A DNA stretch of 64,000 nucleotides. Source: Mesostigma viride. Lineage: Eukaryota > Streptophyta > Mesostigmatophyceae > Mesostigmatales > Mesostigmataceae. A program made the position numbers and the translations under genes. How positions within the stretch are numbered: position 1 is the first letter of the stretch; each line of letters begins with the position of its first letter. The DNA lies in assembly GCA_009746045.1 (NCBI GenBank), contig RPFO01000176.1, positions 170,151 through 234,150 of the forward strand, written 5' to 3'. Of the stretch, positions 9,807 to 20,272 are shown in pieces. The notes under the pieces were generated by a model. It saw nothing but the letters and a program-made list of their open reading frames with translations, had not been told where the DNA came from and did no database searches.

Positions 9807-10394
9807 GGCCACTCGGTATTTTGTGAGACGTTTCGTGCCCATTTCATTGGCGATGTGCCCTGTGAGATACGTCATTATTGCTTTCTTGCTGTGACGCACC
9901 TGGCTGTCATACGACCTTGCTGGCACTCAACAAAATGGATAAATAGCACATCTAATATCATGAAATAAAGTTTATTTTCTGAGAGTCAAGCTAAGCATCT
10001 GCATGTACTGTAGTGCATTATTTGTTGCGAGCCACTCATTCTCGGATCAGGGATTCGGCGCAATCCTGTCACATTTTATGTGTGCGTAGTGCCACAAAGT
10101 AAGGACAGCACTATCGCCAGATCACCTATCCTTACTGTGATTGGCTGGCATGGAATGTGTTCCATAGTGTGTGGGGAATTGCATAAGTAATGTACTCTTT
10201 CTGACCGCTAGTACAGTGAGGCTTGGCCGGCACACCTGTCAGGATGACCTTACCTTCGTCATCCCATACCCCATCCTTGGCGCCAGAGCTTGTTCCAGGC
10301 CAACAGTATTATTCTAAGATGACATTGTCTCAAGCATCTTCCTCTTCATCTTCCTCTTCATAATCATCCCTACAATCCAAGCAAACGGTAGATG

Positions 10395-11140
10395 GTTTTA
10401 AGATCACTAAGCTCCCAAGAGGACCAGCATTTAATCGAAACAATTTGTGGAGCCCTGCCACAAATGCAGCAATTACAGTGGCCTTAAGGTTTTTCAGTCC
10501 GCACGCGGAAGCAAGAAGCCTCCAGGGTTAGAGGGAACGAAACCATTCCAGATAACTGCCGGCCTAGCTTGCTCAAGGCATGGTCTGCCGACACACAGGC
10601 TGACATCATCCTAAGTTAATAAACACCAGCATGCGTCACGCGCCGGCTTGAACAGTGCTGAAAACGCCACTACAAACAACGTGGCCACGCACCCCCAGGC
10701 TAGTACGTTAACCGTACAGGAAGTCGTACAAGGTTCTTAAAACTGACAAGCATGAAACTCGCCCATCGAACCCTTGGGCCGGTCTGTGTCTACTATACAA
10801 CACTTAATCACAAATCACTAAAACATTCAGCCATAGATTCATTAAGCAACCAGCCAACCTTACAGGTCCCTAGCTTCACAACCGGTGCACTACTAACAAA
10901 AAATAATGAATCTTTGCCAGCAAGTCGCATAAAACCTACTCATAGTTTTTTGGACCACCAAATAAGAGCCACTGACCCTTACAAACAACCGGGTCTTTCT
11001 AGAGTTTTCAGGTGAGCACGAAACCCTTAGTAAGAAGCGGATTTGTGAGCCCATATCTCAGACAGCCTTCCACATCCCAGGCCAAGGCATACTGGCCCTA
11101 TCTTTCCCTCATGCATTAATTAGACCACATGCAGAGAAAA
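10395..11140. repeat. Dispersed repeat family Y, copy 1
   Basis: Collinear with 32090-32845 and, for its middle part, 56170-56580. Shared phrases include ACTAAGCTCCCAAGA, CAGTGGCCTTAAGG, GACACACAGGCTGACATCAT and CCTATCTTTCC. No coding sequence or inverted ends were seen. Confidence 0.65.
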
Positions 11141-11923
11141 CGCATTTGGCCGTGCCTAACAGCAGCACTTTGCCAAACAGGGGCATGGGCAAAGGGGAGT
11201 ACAACAGGAGGGAAGAGATCGGCAGGGAATAATGCCCTCTCACCTTCTCATTACCATGCACTGAGGGTGGCATCCATTATGCCTATGCCTGGTGGTCGCG
11301 AGGTAGCATGGCCCAGGTGCATAAGTATAAAGGTCAGGGCATCGGTGGGCTGCGCTCTAGTGGGCATGCTAGGGCTAGAGTTCCAGCGGCATCTAGGTCC
11401 TTTGGCAAATCTGGGGCATCCATCATGGCTATCAGGCACCACGATGGTGCGCAACACGTCCGCCATCAACCATTCTTCCACTTGGCGTAAGCAGAATGTA
11501 CAGAAGTGGTGCTATTCAGGTCTCAACAGCAACGTGGCACTCCACTATTAGATCCGAAGTGTGCCCGAGGGTTCAGTGGCACTGCCGCTAAAGATGTGGC
11601 ATGACATCGAGCATGTGGGCTGTGTCGATGGTCTCACATTGGTGCGGCCACTGAGGCCCTTCCAGCGATGTGAGGGTCTGGCGTCCCAGCACATTGAGTT
11701 GTATAATTATGACTGGGGATTATCTACCGTGAAAGTGTGCAAATATATATTTTCACATTCTCGTCTTTTTTCATGTGAGCTATTCCCTGAAAGAATGACC
11801 CTTCAGGTTGATTGCACTCAATGGGTAGTGACTGTTGGATGCATTGTAAATTGTTCGAACGCATGTCAACCCAGTCTTGTGAATGCTCACGTTGTCAATG
11901 TCGATGCTGCTTCCTGTCCACAG

Positions 11924-11995
11924 CTACCTGGATTCTAACCAGCTGAGTGGCGTCATCCCACGCGAGCTGGGGTCTTTGGTCTCCGCCCGTGCCAT
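11924..11995 (+). CDS. LRR exon (72 nt), LRR gene 1
   Basis: Flanked by CTGTCCACAG and GTAAGCC. It encodes YLDSNQLSGVIPRELGSLVS and more, in the same phase as the other 72-nt exons. It ends in an Ala-Met codon pair where most copies end in Leu, so the last LRR consensus residue is altered. Confidence 0.7.
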
Positions 11996-12607
11996 GTAAG
12001 CCTCGATCCTTGAGTGTTGCTCTTGTCAGCGCCTTGCATGTATGCCAAGCACGCGCAAGCAGAGGTCTCCCGACAAACCTCCTTTGGCATGCTGTACGCT
12101 GTGGATGCTCCTGTCGGCATGCAGCTGGAGGCCCGCATGAGCTGGCATTAAGTGGGTTGTATACCGTACGTCTGTAGTGTCCAGCATGTATGAATATCAG
12201 GCCTCAGCTGGCTGGCTGGAAAGGTGCATAGCATTCAGTCCACCCTTTTTGAGAAAACATTGGTTTGTTCATTGAACCCCTTGGCGACCACAGCAGTTGC
12301 ATCTGCTGGCCGATACACCGTAGTGGAATCATGGAGAGGGGTCACTACATACGTGTCTTCTAGGCACGGTATGTACGTCCTTTGGCACCCGCTTGCATTC
12401 CATTACTAGTAGCTCATCCCTTTGTATGCTAACAGCTGACTCATTTTGTGATATCGGCCCCAGTAAGGCCCTACAATTTCGCACTGTGCATCCCCTACTA
12501 TTTTCGCAAAAAAGTAATCTGGTCCCTTCACTTATTCACAACCTAGCTACATGGCCCGAGTGCTTTTCTGATTTGAAATCTTGTTATTTTTTTCTCAGCA
12601 CACTCGT

Positions 12608-12860
12608 ATGAGAGAGACGACCGCAGGCGGCTGCGATGGCTGCCAGCTTAAGTCCTGCCGACTCCACACATGGCAGCTTTGGTCACTTACCGATGAAGTA
12701 TGGGACATCTGTGGGCTGGCCGTTTGTGGCCGCACGCTACTATTTGGAGCTGTGAAGTAAGCCTGTGGCCAAGGACACCGGGCCTTGTAACGGAATGTAC
12801 TTACCTTGCTGAAAATCTGGCGCCGCGCCCTAGTCATTTGAGTTTACATATCCTAACCTT
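12608..12860. repeat. Dispersed repeat family X, copy 2
   Basis: AGACGACCGCAGGCGGCTG and GCTTAAGTCCTGCCG match 55465-55510 and 33765-33815, followed by a diverged remainder. Confidence 0.5.
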
Positions 12861-13101
12861 CATTCACACCTCCTAACCTGGCCTCCAGGCCGCTACCCAT
12901 TGCGCAGCGACCAAGTCCACTGGGCCTGCCAGCACGGGCTCTGGCGGCCACCCCCGGGTTCTGTGAACCCATGCAGCCACTTGTAGGGTCTCCATTTGGA
13001 GCTGGCGGACTACAGGGGTAGGCAATGGTCCCCATCTTGCGGTTTCCCTCAGGCCTCTCCTGGGGCAACTCAACCCAGCCAGGGTGGTCTCGTGCGGCTT
13101 T

Positions 13102-13545
13102 AAAGAAGGTCTCGCCATTCGTGCTGGTTTCCCACCGCTGTATGCGCACAATATATAAGCCCCCCAAATCAACCGATTTGGCCCATGCGGATAACGCATA
13201 GGGAGAACACTGCATGCCTGCCGCCGTATAAAGACAACAGCGCTAGGCTCTTATTTTAAGGGCCGAAAAAGTATTTCAAGGACGCAAGGCCTACTCCTGG
13301 CTCACCAGCACCTCGGACCTCATAAAGAAGGTCTCGCCATTCGTGCTGGTTTCCCACCGCTGTATGCGCAGAATATATAAGCCCCCCAAATCAACCGATT
13401 TCGCCCATGCTGATAACGCATAGGGAGAACACTGCATGCCTGCCACCGTATAAAGACAACAGCGCTAGGCTCTTATTTAAGGGTCGAAAAAGTATTTCAA
13501 GGACGCAAGGCCTACTCCTGGCCCACCAGCACCTCGGACCTCATA
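13102..13545. repeat. Tandem duplication of a 222-bp unit
   Basis: Unit 13102-13323 is followed directly by unit 13324-13545. Both start AAAGAAGGTCTCGCCATTCG and end GGACCTCATAA, with only a few differences. On the minus strand each unit contains CTTATATATT, a possible TATA element. The function is not known. Confidence 0.8.
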
Positions 13546-13559
13546 ACAGCTACTGCCCG

Positions 13560-13825
13560 TTGATGCATCCCCCCTCTGCAACACGCTGGTAGCCCGTCCC
13601 GAACTTAGTGGGGACCCCCCCCCTACATCCATCGCAGCAGACCAACACCGTCTCTCCAACAGGCACATACAGAGTGCCAGCCGTTGGCCCTTTTGCGTAC
13701 TCGGTTTATACAGGAAGACCTGGGCTTTACTGCCGGGGTCGGCCTCCCAAGTTTTATGCTCAACCACAGCATCCCCGCACCTCTTCTCATCCCCACAGGC
13801 GGCTCCTCGAAAAAATCCAGCCAAG
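13560..13825 (-). pseudogene. A-like YR element fragment, left part (RT N-terminus)
   Basis: On the minus strand the sequence just left of the inserted non-autonomous element reads GATTTTTTCGAGGAGCCGCC, encoding FFEEPP. It matches FFYEEPP of element A (about 4125-4150). The other half of this disrupted copy lies at 15843-16545. Further left the similarity fades and the 222-bp duplication begins. Confidence 0.5.
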
Positions 13826-14032
13826 ATCCAATTGCTGCTTTAGTTCCATTGGAGTGAGGGGCTGCCAGAGAAACATGTTTATTACAAATGCGTGTTAGGC
13901 ACACGTCCAAGCCATTAGCTAACCTAAGAATCTGCAGTTTCTAAGCTAACTAGGCCACACAACAGGGGCCGAAACATCATACCAGTCATAAGGACCTGGG
14001 CCAGTCAAGAGGACCTGGGCTTTGTAACATCC
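13826..14032 (-). repeat. B2 repeat of N1 (207 bp)
   Basis: Direct repeat of 14373-14579. It begins at the outer ATCC (13826-13829) and ends GTAACATCC. It forms the right terminus on the minus strand. Confidence 0.85.
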
Positions 14033-14041
14033 TCATGGCAG

Positions 14042-14059
14042 CAAGGGTGGGTGGGTGGG
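14042..14059 (-). other. CCCA tract between A2 and B2 of N1
   Basis: The minus strand reads CCCACCCACCCACCCTTG. The same string lies at the same place in element N2 (41118-41135) and in element B (37916-37933). Confidence 0.8.
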
Positions 14060-14376
14060 AGCTGCAAAGAGGAGTGGTTGTTGCCCCGCCACAACCCTAA
14101 GTATCCACCGTCTACCTAGTCGTAGGTGGGGTGGCGGACGCCAGCCCACTGACCAACCGGCCAGTGGCGCCGCGCCGCCCCCGGTCCACAGGACTGCCCC
14201 CGGTCCACAAAACAAATTGGACCGGTCCGCAGTACCGTCCCCGGTACCCCCCCCCACATCACCGTACCCCCCCCCCTAGTACTGGCTACCAAGTCAGACC
14301 TGTCTACTGCGGCCTCCCCTCCCCCTTTGAGACTTCCGCAGGTCATAGATAGAACGAGCGTGAGCTCACAAAATCC
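14060..14376 (-). repeat. A2 repeat of N1 (317 bp)
   Basis: Direct repeat of 15526-15842. It contains G-runs on the minus strand and ends at the B1/A2 joint, overlapping B1 by ATCC (14373-14376). Confidence 0.85.
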
Positions 14377-14579
14377 AATTGCTGCTTTAGTTCCATTGGA
14401 GTGAGGGGCTGCCAGAGAAACATGTTTATTACAAATGCGTGTTAGGCACACGTCCAAGCCATTAGCTAACCTAAGAATCTGCAGTTTCTAAGCTAACTAG
14501 GCCACACAACAGGGGCCGAAACATCATACCAGTCATAAGGACCTGGGCCAGTCAAGAGGACCTGGGCTTTGTAACATCC
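14373..14579 (-). repeat. B1 repeat of N1 (207 bp)
   Basis: Direct repeat of 13826-14032, joined to A2 without a gap. Confidence 0.85.
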
Positions 14580-15525
14580 CGCACCCACTACCTGGCCACT
14601 TGGCCGCAAGCTGTCGTATGGCCCAGACTTCTCGTCGCCCCCCTTGTCCCCTGCCGCTACCAGTGCTTCCATTAAACCAGGCGGCAATACAAGAGGGAAG
14701 CCAATCGTATCCCCGTAGGGACCCCCCACTATGGGGGGGTTCTCACCCATGTGGGCACTGCCCTCGGCAGCCGCCCCTGCGGGTTCGGCGATTCTTTGTA
14801 CACCTTTCTTCACAGGCATAGCACCCCCGGCACCCCAATGACGCAGCTGCGTCTGGGATCCGCTATCGCCCCGCCCTAACATCCTTCCCCTTCCCCGCTG
14901 TGCACCGCCAGTCCCAACAACTCGTCCCCGCTTAAATTACGCGGCAACGACCCCGCCATTCCGCCCTGGCCGCCGGCCGCTGTCGCCTCACTTAATACGA
15001 AGAAATGTTAGGCTGTTTAGGATGCTGCCCCCCCTGGCGCTGGGGCTGCAGCCCTCCCGCTCCTGCACTGGCCTGGGGGCTCGATTCCCCCTTCTTCCCA
15101 TGCTCGTATAGCGCGCTCATGCACTATTCTTGACGATATTCATTAGCCAGGCCCAGCGCACGTGATCCACAACGAAACTTGCCTGGGACGTAATTCCCCT
15201 CCGCCTGTAGCTGTTACCACCCGAGCACCACTATTGCCCCGCCTTAGCTGTCCGATCAAGAGTCACTCCCGCGTCTATCCAGACCCCTCCCGCGAGCTCG
15301 GGGTGGCGAGTACAACGGGCGGGCAAAAATAAAACAATCTGGCACTGGCAGCTACCGCCCGCACTTCGAATGGCAGTTTCTTGGGGTGCTGCCGACCCCC
15401 GTCGCGCAGCCGTCAAAACCTTAAATTATCCAGGCCCCCGAATGATAATTCGGAGGCCGGTAGCTGTGATTTACATTCGGCACCGCCATAGCAGTGCACA
15501 CACGCCGTCAGTGGGCCGTCGACAC
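14580..15525 (-). other. Internal region of N1, no recognised protein
   Basis: A minus-strand frame (14882 down into B1) encodes a Gly/Pro-rich peptide of up to 129 residues beginning MLGRGDSGSQTQLRHWG. It resembles no family I know and may be a degenerate gag remnant or no gene at all. Confidence 0.4.
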
Positions 15526-15842
15526 AGCTGCAAAGAGGAGTGGTTGTTGCCCCGCCACAACCCTAAGTATCCACCGTCTACCTAGTCGTAGGTGGGGTGG
15601 CGGACGCCAGCCCACTGACCAACCGGCCAGTGGCGCCGCGCCGCCCCCGGTCCACAGGACTGCCCCCGGTCCACAAAACAAATTGGACCGGTCCGCAGTA
15701 CCGTCCCCGGTACCCCCCCCCACATCACCGTACCCCCCCCCCTAGTACTGGCTACCAAGTCAGACCTGTCTACTGCGGCCTCCCCTCCCCCTTTGAGACT
15801 TCCGCAGGTCATAGATAGAACGAGCGTGAGCTCACAAAATCC
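15526..15842 (-). repeat. A1 repeat of N1 (317 bp)
   Basis: Left terminus on the minus strand. It ends at the outer ATCC (15839-15842), followed directly by A-type element sequence. Confidence 0.85.
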
Positions 15843-16545
15843 CCCGCTCCACACACACCGTGCAAACACGCGCGAACTCCTCTATGCTACACCCCCGCGA
15901 GATTCACATCGACTTCTGCACGAGGCGCACCTGCGACTTAGAAAGATCCCAGTCTAGTGTGACCTACGCCTGAATGAAACTGGAATCCGCGATCCTCATC
16001 ATCATTTAAAATGGCCCATGAGGGGGGCAGTAAGGTGAGCATGTCCACTTGGCCGCCTTCCCCCGGAGCAGGCAAAGCCAAGTGTGCGGCGATCATTGGT
16101 TCGTGGGGGGCTCCTTGTAAGGGGGGCATGGCTCAACCCTGGGTATGCCTCTAATAACCCTCAGGCCCCCTGAGAAGCCTTTATATGCTCCCAAACCCGC
16201 TTTGTGTCAGCCAACTTCTTGTTGTGTTGCACCCACAGTTATGCCTGCACCATTATGCAGGGAGAGTCCTCTCTGACCTGCCCGCTTGAGGCAGTGAGAG
16301 AAGCTGGGGCGCCCTGGACCTCCTCATTGTGTTTAGGGTTTTGAAGGTTCCTCTATTGGCACCCACGTGATGCAGTCATGTGCTTTTAGTTTTAATTAAG
16401 TGGATCCTTCGGTATTCAACCCCATCCACTTCAGATCCTGCAAATGCCGCTACAGAACCACCGTTCCGGCGGACAAAGGACCTACAAGCATCATAGATTT
16501 TCATCTAGGGCCGCCTGCTGCAGAGGCCCGGGCGCCCTAGTTAAC
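15843..16545 (-). pseudogene. A-like YR element fragment, right part (gag end / RT start)
   Basis: The minus-strand frame 16129-15938 includes GAPHEPMIAAHLALPAPGEG and GQVDMLTLLPPSW, matching GAPYEPFVAARLAMSGPGEG and GQVDVLNLLPPFW of element A (about 3881-3985). The block 16420-16545 matches 3750-3880. Together with 13560-13825 this is one A-type copy broken by N1. A further insertion of about 280 bases (near 16135-16415) separates its two matching blocks. Confidence 0.7.
16135..16415. other. Insertion of unknown type within the A-like fragment
   Basis: Element A is continuous where this copy has about 280 extra bases, between GAATACCGAAGG-like and CCTTACAAGGAGCC-like sequence on the minus strand. 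TTTATATGC occurs inside. No coding sequence or clear termini were found. Confidence 0.4.
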
Positions 16546-16760
16546 TGGACCGCGTGCCACCAGTTTTAGGCTCTGGTACAGAATGTACAACATTGCTAAA
16601 AATCAGGCATCATTTGCTAGCTAGTGATGAGACGGTCCCACTTGTCAGTGGCCAAACTTTGTGACAAAAGCAATTTCCGTGGCAAGCGCTATATAGTGGG
16701 CTCTGAGACTATGAGGAGGAATAGGTCAAAACTGTTGTATTTTGTAGGGGGGTTGTGACG
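16540..16760. repeat. Dispersed repeat family X, copy 3
   Basis: Shares GCCACCAGTTTTAGGCTCTG-type sequence and the GTGGCAAGC phrase with the other X copies. Confidence 0.6.
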
Positions 16761-16871
16761 CAAGAAAGATGGTTACCCAGAATTTGAATGATGGTTGTCA
16801 CAGATATTAACCCACTCCTCGTTGCCACTCGCGCTGTCACATGGAATGCCTTGCTGTCTCCTTGCCCACAG

Positions 16872-16943
16872 TGTCCTGGGCGCTAACCAGCTGAGCGGCA
16901 CCATCCCACATGAGCTGGGGTCTTTGGTCTCCGTCCGAATGTT
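16872..16943 (+). CDS. LRR exon (72 nt), LRR gene 1
   Basis: Flanked by CTTGCCCACAG and GTAAGCC. It encodes VLGANQLSGTIPHELGSLVS and a further VRML in the usual phase. The intron start after it is the conserved unit sequence. Confidence 0.75.
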
Positions 16944-17424
16944 GTAAGCCTCCATGAGCATTCCTCTTGTCTCCCCCGTGCATCTGCGCCAAGCACACGC
17001 GAGCACAGATATCGCGAGAAGCCTTGTGATACACTCTCGTGCTGCATGGGTGACCCACAGCGGCTGTGCTTGTAGGAAGCTGCTGAGGCTTCCATCCTAG
17101 ACACGAATGCCAAAATTAATTCTCAACGGAGCAGAAACATCGTGAGGAGCCTTGTGCTGCTTCAATCTAGACTCTTATTCATGATGGCCCAGTCCACTAC
17201 TAGTTCCAATATAGACTGGTGAATCATGCCTGGGAATGAGCAGGTGTAACAGTTTATCTGCATTCTCCTAGCCATTTCGCATGTGGGATGTAACGCTTGA
17301 CCCTTGAGCTTGATTGCGATCAATGGGTCTTAACCGTTGGATGTATTTTCAATTGTTGGAGTTGATGTTAGCCAATTCCTTATTGCCACGCGCGCTGTCA
17401 CATTTAATGCCTTGCTGTCCACAG

Positions 17425-17496
17425 TGCCCTGAACAAAAACCAGCTGAGCGGCACCATCTCACCCGAGCTGGGGTCTTTGGTCTCCGTCCAATCCTT
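17425..17496 (+). CDS. LRR exon (72 nt), LRR gene 1
   Basis: Flanked by CTGTCCACAG and GTAAGCC. It encodes ALNKNQLSGTISPELGSLVS and VQSL. The usual Ile-Pro is Ile-Ser here. The intron before it is only 481 nt. Confidence 0.75.
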
Positions 17497-18055
17497 GTAA
17501 GCCTACTTGACAATTCCTCTTGTCAGCCCCATGCATCCACGCCAAGCACACGCTAGCACAGATATCGTGAGAAGCCTTGTGATACACTCTAGTGCTGCAT
17601 GAGTGACGCAGTCAGTGACTGAGACATGGCGTACTGCGTGGCACTCTTGCATGTCAGTTGAGTAACTTGTTGAGCGAGCCAACGCATGTCTCGTTACACC
17701 AGGGAGCTGCTGTTCAGCTGCAATTCGGCACGGCGCGACCACTGTGTCATATTCACCAGCATATGCCGGGTGCTGTAGGACCGAAATTCATCAACGCAAA
17801 TACTTGCTTGTCTAGCAGCGGACGCAAGGCATGGCCAGTGCGTTAAATCCGGACAAAAACATTGCGGCCCACATCGAGTATCCTTCTCGTTTGCCTTGTG
17901 GGACCTAAGTGTTCAACATTGAGGGTAATTGCGATAAGTGGGTACTTACTGTTGCAGGTGTTGTCCGCTGTTGGATTGAGTTGCATGATGTTGACCCATT
18001 CCTTTGATGCCACTCGCGCTTTCACATTTAATGCCTTGCTGCTGCCTGTCCACAG

Positions 18056-18127
18056 TATCCTGGGCCCAAACCAGCTCAGCGGCACCATCCCACCCGAGCT
18101 GGGTTCTTTGGTCTCCTTACAACAACT
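18056..18127 (+). CDS. LRR exon (72 nt), LRR gene 1
   Basis: Flanked by CTGTCCACAG and GTAAGCC. It encodes ILGPNQLSGTIPPELGSLVS and LQQL, the best match to the LRR consensus in the array. The following intron carries MITE M1 copy 3. Confidence 0.8.
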
Positions 18128-18351
18128 GTAAGCCTCCTTGAGCATTCCTCTTGTCGGACCCTTGCATCCACGCCAAGCACACGCAAGCACAGATATCGTG
18201 AGAAGCCTTGTGATACACTCTCGTGCTGCATGAGTGACCCAGTCAGTGGCTGAGGCAAAGGACATGGCGTACTGCGTGGCCCTCTTGCATGTGATTTGAG
18301 TAACTTGTTGAGCGAGCCAACGCATGTCTTGTTACACCAGGGAGCCGCTGT

Positions 18352-18557
18352 AGTTAGGTTAAATAGTGCCGGAACCTTTTGCCGCCTGAGGCAAATCGGT
18401 CTGTCACACTATTTTGCCCGGAAGAACTACTTCCGAGCACCCAAGTTCATTCGGCCGAATTAACTTGGGTGCTCGGAAGTGGTTCTTCCGGGCAAAATAG
18501 TGTGACGGACCGATTTGCCTCAGGCGGCAAAAGGTTCCGGCACTATTTAACCTAACT
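18352..18557. mobile_element. Palindromic MITE (family M1), copy 3, with target duplication
   Basis: A 206-bp near-perfect palindrome with arms of about 95 bp. Ends are AGTTAGGTTAAATAGTGCCG and its inverted copy. It is flanked by GCTGT on both sides (18347-18351 and 18558-18562). The homologous intron at 21764-21790 has a single GCTGT and no insertion, giving an exact empty site. A 5-bp duplication with a long palindrome points to a DNA transposon derivative; the superfamily is undetermined. Confidence 0.9.
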
Positions 18558-18908
18558 GCTGTTGCGCTGCAGTTCGGCACGGCGCGGCCACCGTGTCGTA
18601 TTCGCCAGCATATGCCGGGTGCTGTAAGACCGAAATTCATCAACGCAACTATTTTCTTGTCTCGCAGCGGACGCAAGGAATGGCCACTGCGTTAAATCCG
18701 GACAAAAACATTGCGGCCCACATCGAGGATCCTTCTCGTTTGCCTTGTGGGACTTAAGTGTTCAACATTGAGGGTAATGGCGATAAGTGGGTACTTACTG
18801 TTGCAGGTGTTGTCCACTGTTGGATTGAGTTGCATGATGTTGACCCATTCCGTTGATGCCACTCGCGCTGTCACATTGAATAATGAATGCCCTGCGATCT
18901 GTCCACAG

Positions 18909-18980
18909 TATCCTGGGCCCAAACCAGCTCAGCGGCACCATCCCACCCGAGCTGGGGTCTTTGGGCTTCGTCCAATACTT
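18909..18980 (+). CDS. LRR exon (72 nt), LRR gene 1
   Basis: Encodes ILGPNQLSGTIPPELGSLGF and VQYL between CTGTCCACAG and GTAAGCC. Upstream it shares the intron with 18056 apart from the MITE. Confidence 0.8.
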
Positions 18981-19552
18981 GTAAGCCTCCTTGAGCATTC
19001 CTCTTGTCAGTCCCTTGCATCCACGCCAAGCACACGCGAGCACAGATATCGTGAGAAGCCTTGTGGTACACTCTCGTGCTGCATGGGTGACCCACAGCGG
19101 CTGAGGCAAAGGACATGGCGTACTGCGTGGCACCCTTGCATGTGATTTGAGTAACTTGTTGAGCAAGCTAACGCATGTCTCGTTACACCAGGGAGCTGCT
19201 GTTCAGCTGCAATTCGGCACAGCGCGACCACCTTGTCATATTCACCAGCATATGCTGGGTGCTGTAAGACCGAAATTCATCAACGCAAATATTTGCTTGT
19301 CTAGCAGCAGACGCAAAGCAAAGGCCAAAATCGGGACATAAACATTGCGGCCCACATCGAGGATCCTTCTCGTTTGCCTTGTGGGATGTAAGTGTTCAAC
19401 ATTCAGGATAATGGCGGTAAGTGGGTACTTACTACTTACTGTTGCAGGTGTTGTCTTCTGTTGGATTGAGTTGCATGATGTTGACCCATTCCGTTGATGC
19501 CACTCGCGCTGTCACATTGAATAATGAATGCCTTGCTGCTGCCTGTCCACAG

Positions 19553-19624
19553 GTACCTGAGTTCTAACCAGCTCAGCGGCACCATCCCATACGAGCTGGG
19601 GTCTTTGGTCTCCGACCTATCCTT
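19553..19624 (+). CDS. LRR exon (72 nt), LRR gene 1
   Basis: Encodes YLSSNQLSGTIPYELGSLVS and DLSL between CTGTCCACAG and GTAAGCC, in the standard phase. Confidence 0.8.
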
Positions 19625-20200
19625 GTAAGCCTCATCTCGTGTTGCTCTTGTCAGCCCCATGTATCCACGCCAAGCAAGCACACGCGAGCACAGATATCGT
19701 GAGAAGCCTTGTGATACACTCTCGTGCTGCATGGGTGACCCACAGTGGATGAGGCAAAGGACATGGTGTACTGCGTGGCACTCTTGCATGTCAGTTGAGT
19801 AACTTGTTGAGCAAGCTAACACATGTCTCGTTACACCAGGGAGCTGCTGTTCAGCTGCAATTCGGCACAGCGCGACCACCGTGTCATATTCACCAGCATA
19901 TGCCGGGTGCTGTAAGACCGAAATTCATCAACGCAAATATTTGCTTGTCTAGCAGCGGACGCAAAGCAAAGGCCACTGCGTTAAATCCGGACATAAACAT
20001 TGCGGCCCACATCGAGGATCCTTCTCGTTTGCCTTGTGGGACGTAAGTGTTCAACATTGAGGGTAATGGCGATAAGTGGGTACTTACTGTTGCAGGTGTT
20101 GTCCGCTGTTGGATTGAGTTGCATGATGTTGACCCATTCCGTTGATGCCACTCGCGCTGTCACATTGAATAATGAATGCCTTGCTGCTGCCTGTCCACAG

Positions 20201-20272
20201 GTACCTCAGTTCTAACCGGCTTAGCGGCAACATCCCACCCGAGCTGGGGTCTTTGGTCTCCGTCCGTTACTT
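20201..20272 (+). CDS. LRR exon (72 nt), LRR gene 1
   Basis: Encodes YLSSNRLSGNIPPELGSLVS and VRYL. Its 5' half and upstream intron are shared with the exon at 20845, marking a recent duplication. Confidence 0.8.

Larger units (their letters stand above)
9301..11923. other. Intron DNA with repeats, no gene recognised
   Basis: Lies between LRR exons 8449-8520 and 11924-11995. The block 9360-9480 resembles 57080-57200, and 11150-11300 resembles 57320-57450 (GGGAAGAGATCGGCAGGGAA-type sequence), so both are dispersed repeats. A perfect 20-bp inverted repeat (9751-9770 and 9787-9806) and a family Y copy (10395-11140) also lie here. Confidence 0.5.
13826..15842 (-). mobile_element. Non-autonomous YR retroelement N1 with complete split direct repeats
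   Basis: Read on the minus strand: A1 (15842-15526), internal region (15525-14580), B1 (14579-14373), A2 (14376-14060), a CCCA tract (14059-14042), B2 (14032-13826). The A copies are each 317 bp and the B copies each 207 bp, identical or nearly so by eye. The A1-internal-B1-A2-B2 order is the split direct repeat architecture of PAT/Kangaroo/Ngaro elements. The 0.95-kb interior has no RT, RNase H or YR. ATCC is shared by both outer ends and the B1/A2 joint, as expected if a circular intermediate is resolved by a YR. The flanks form one interrupted A-type element. Confidence 0.85.

Noticed and set aside
13826-14579. LTR pair of an LTR retrotransposon
   Set aside because: The two direct repeats interleave with a second pair (B-A-B-internal-A on the plus strand), there are no TG...CA ends, and no target duplication exists. 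The split-repeat model fits better.
19795-20046. Exon-like segments inside the LRR introns (NPDINIAAHIEDPSRLPCG before GTAAGT)
   Set aside because: Copies in other units contain frame changes at the same place, so it is more likely intron sequence conserved by recent duplication.
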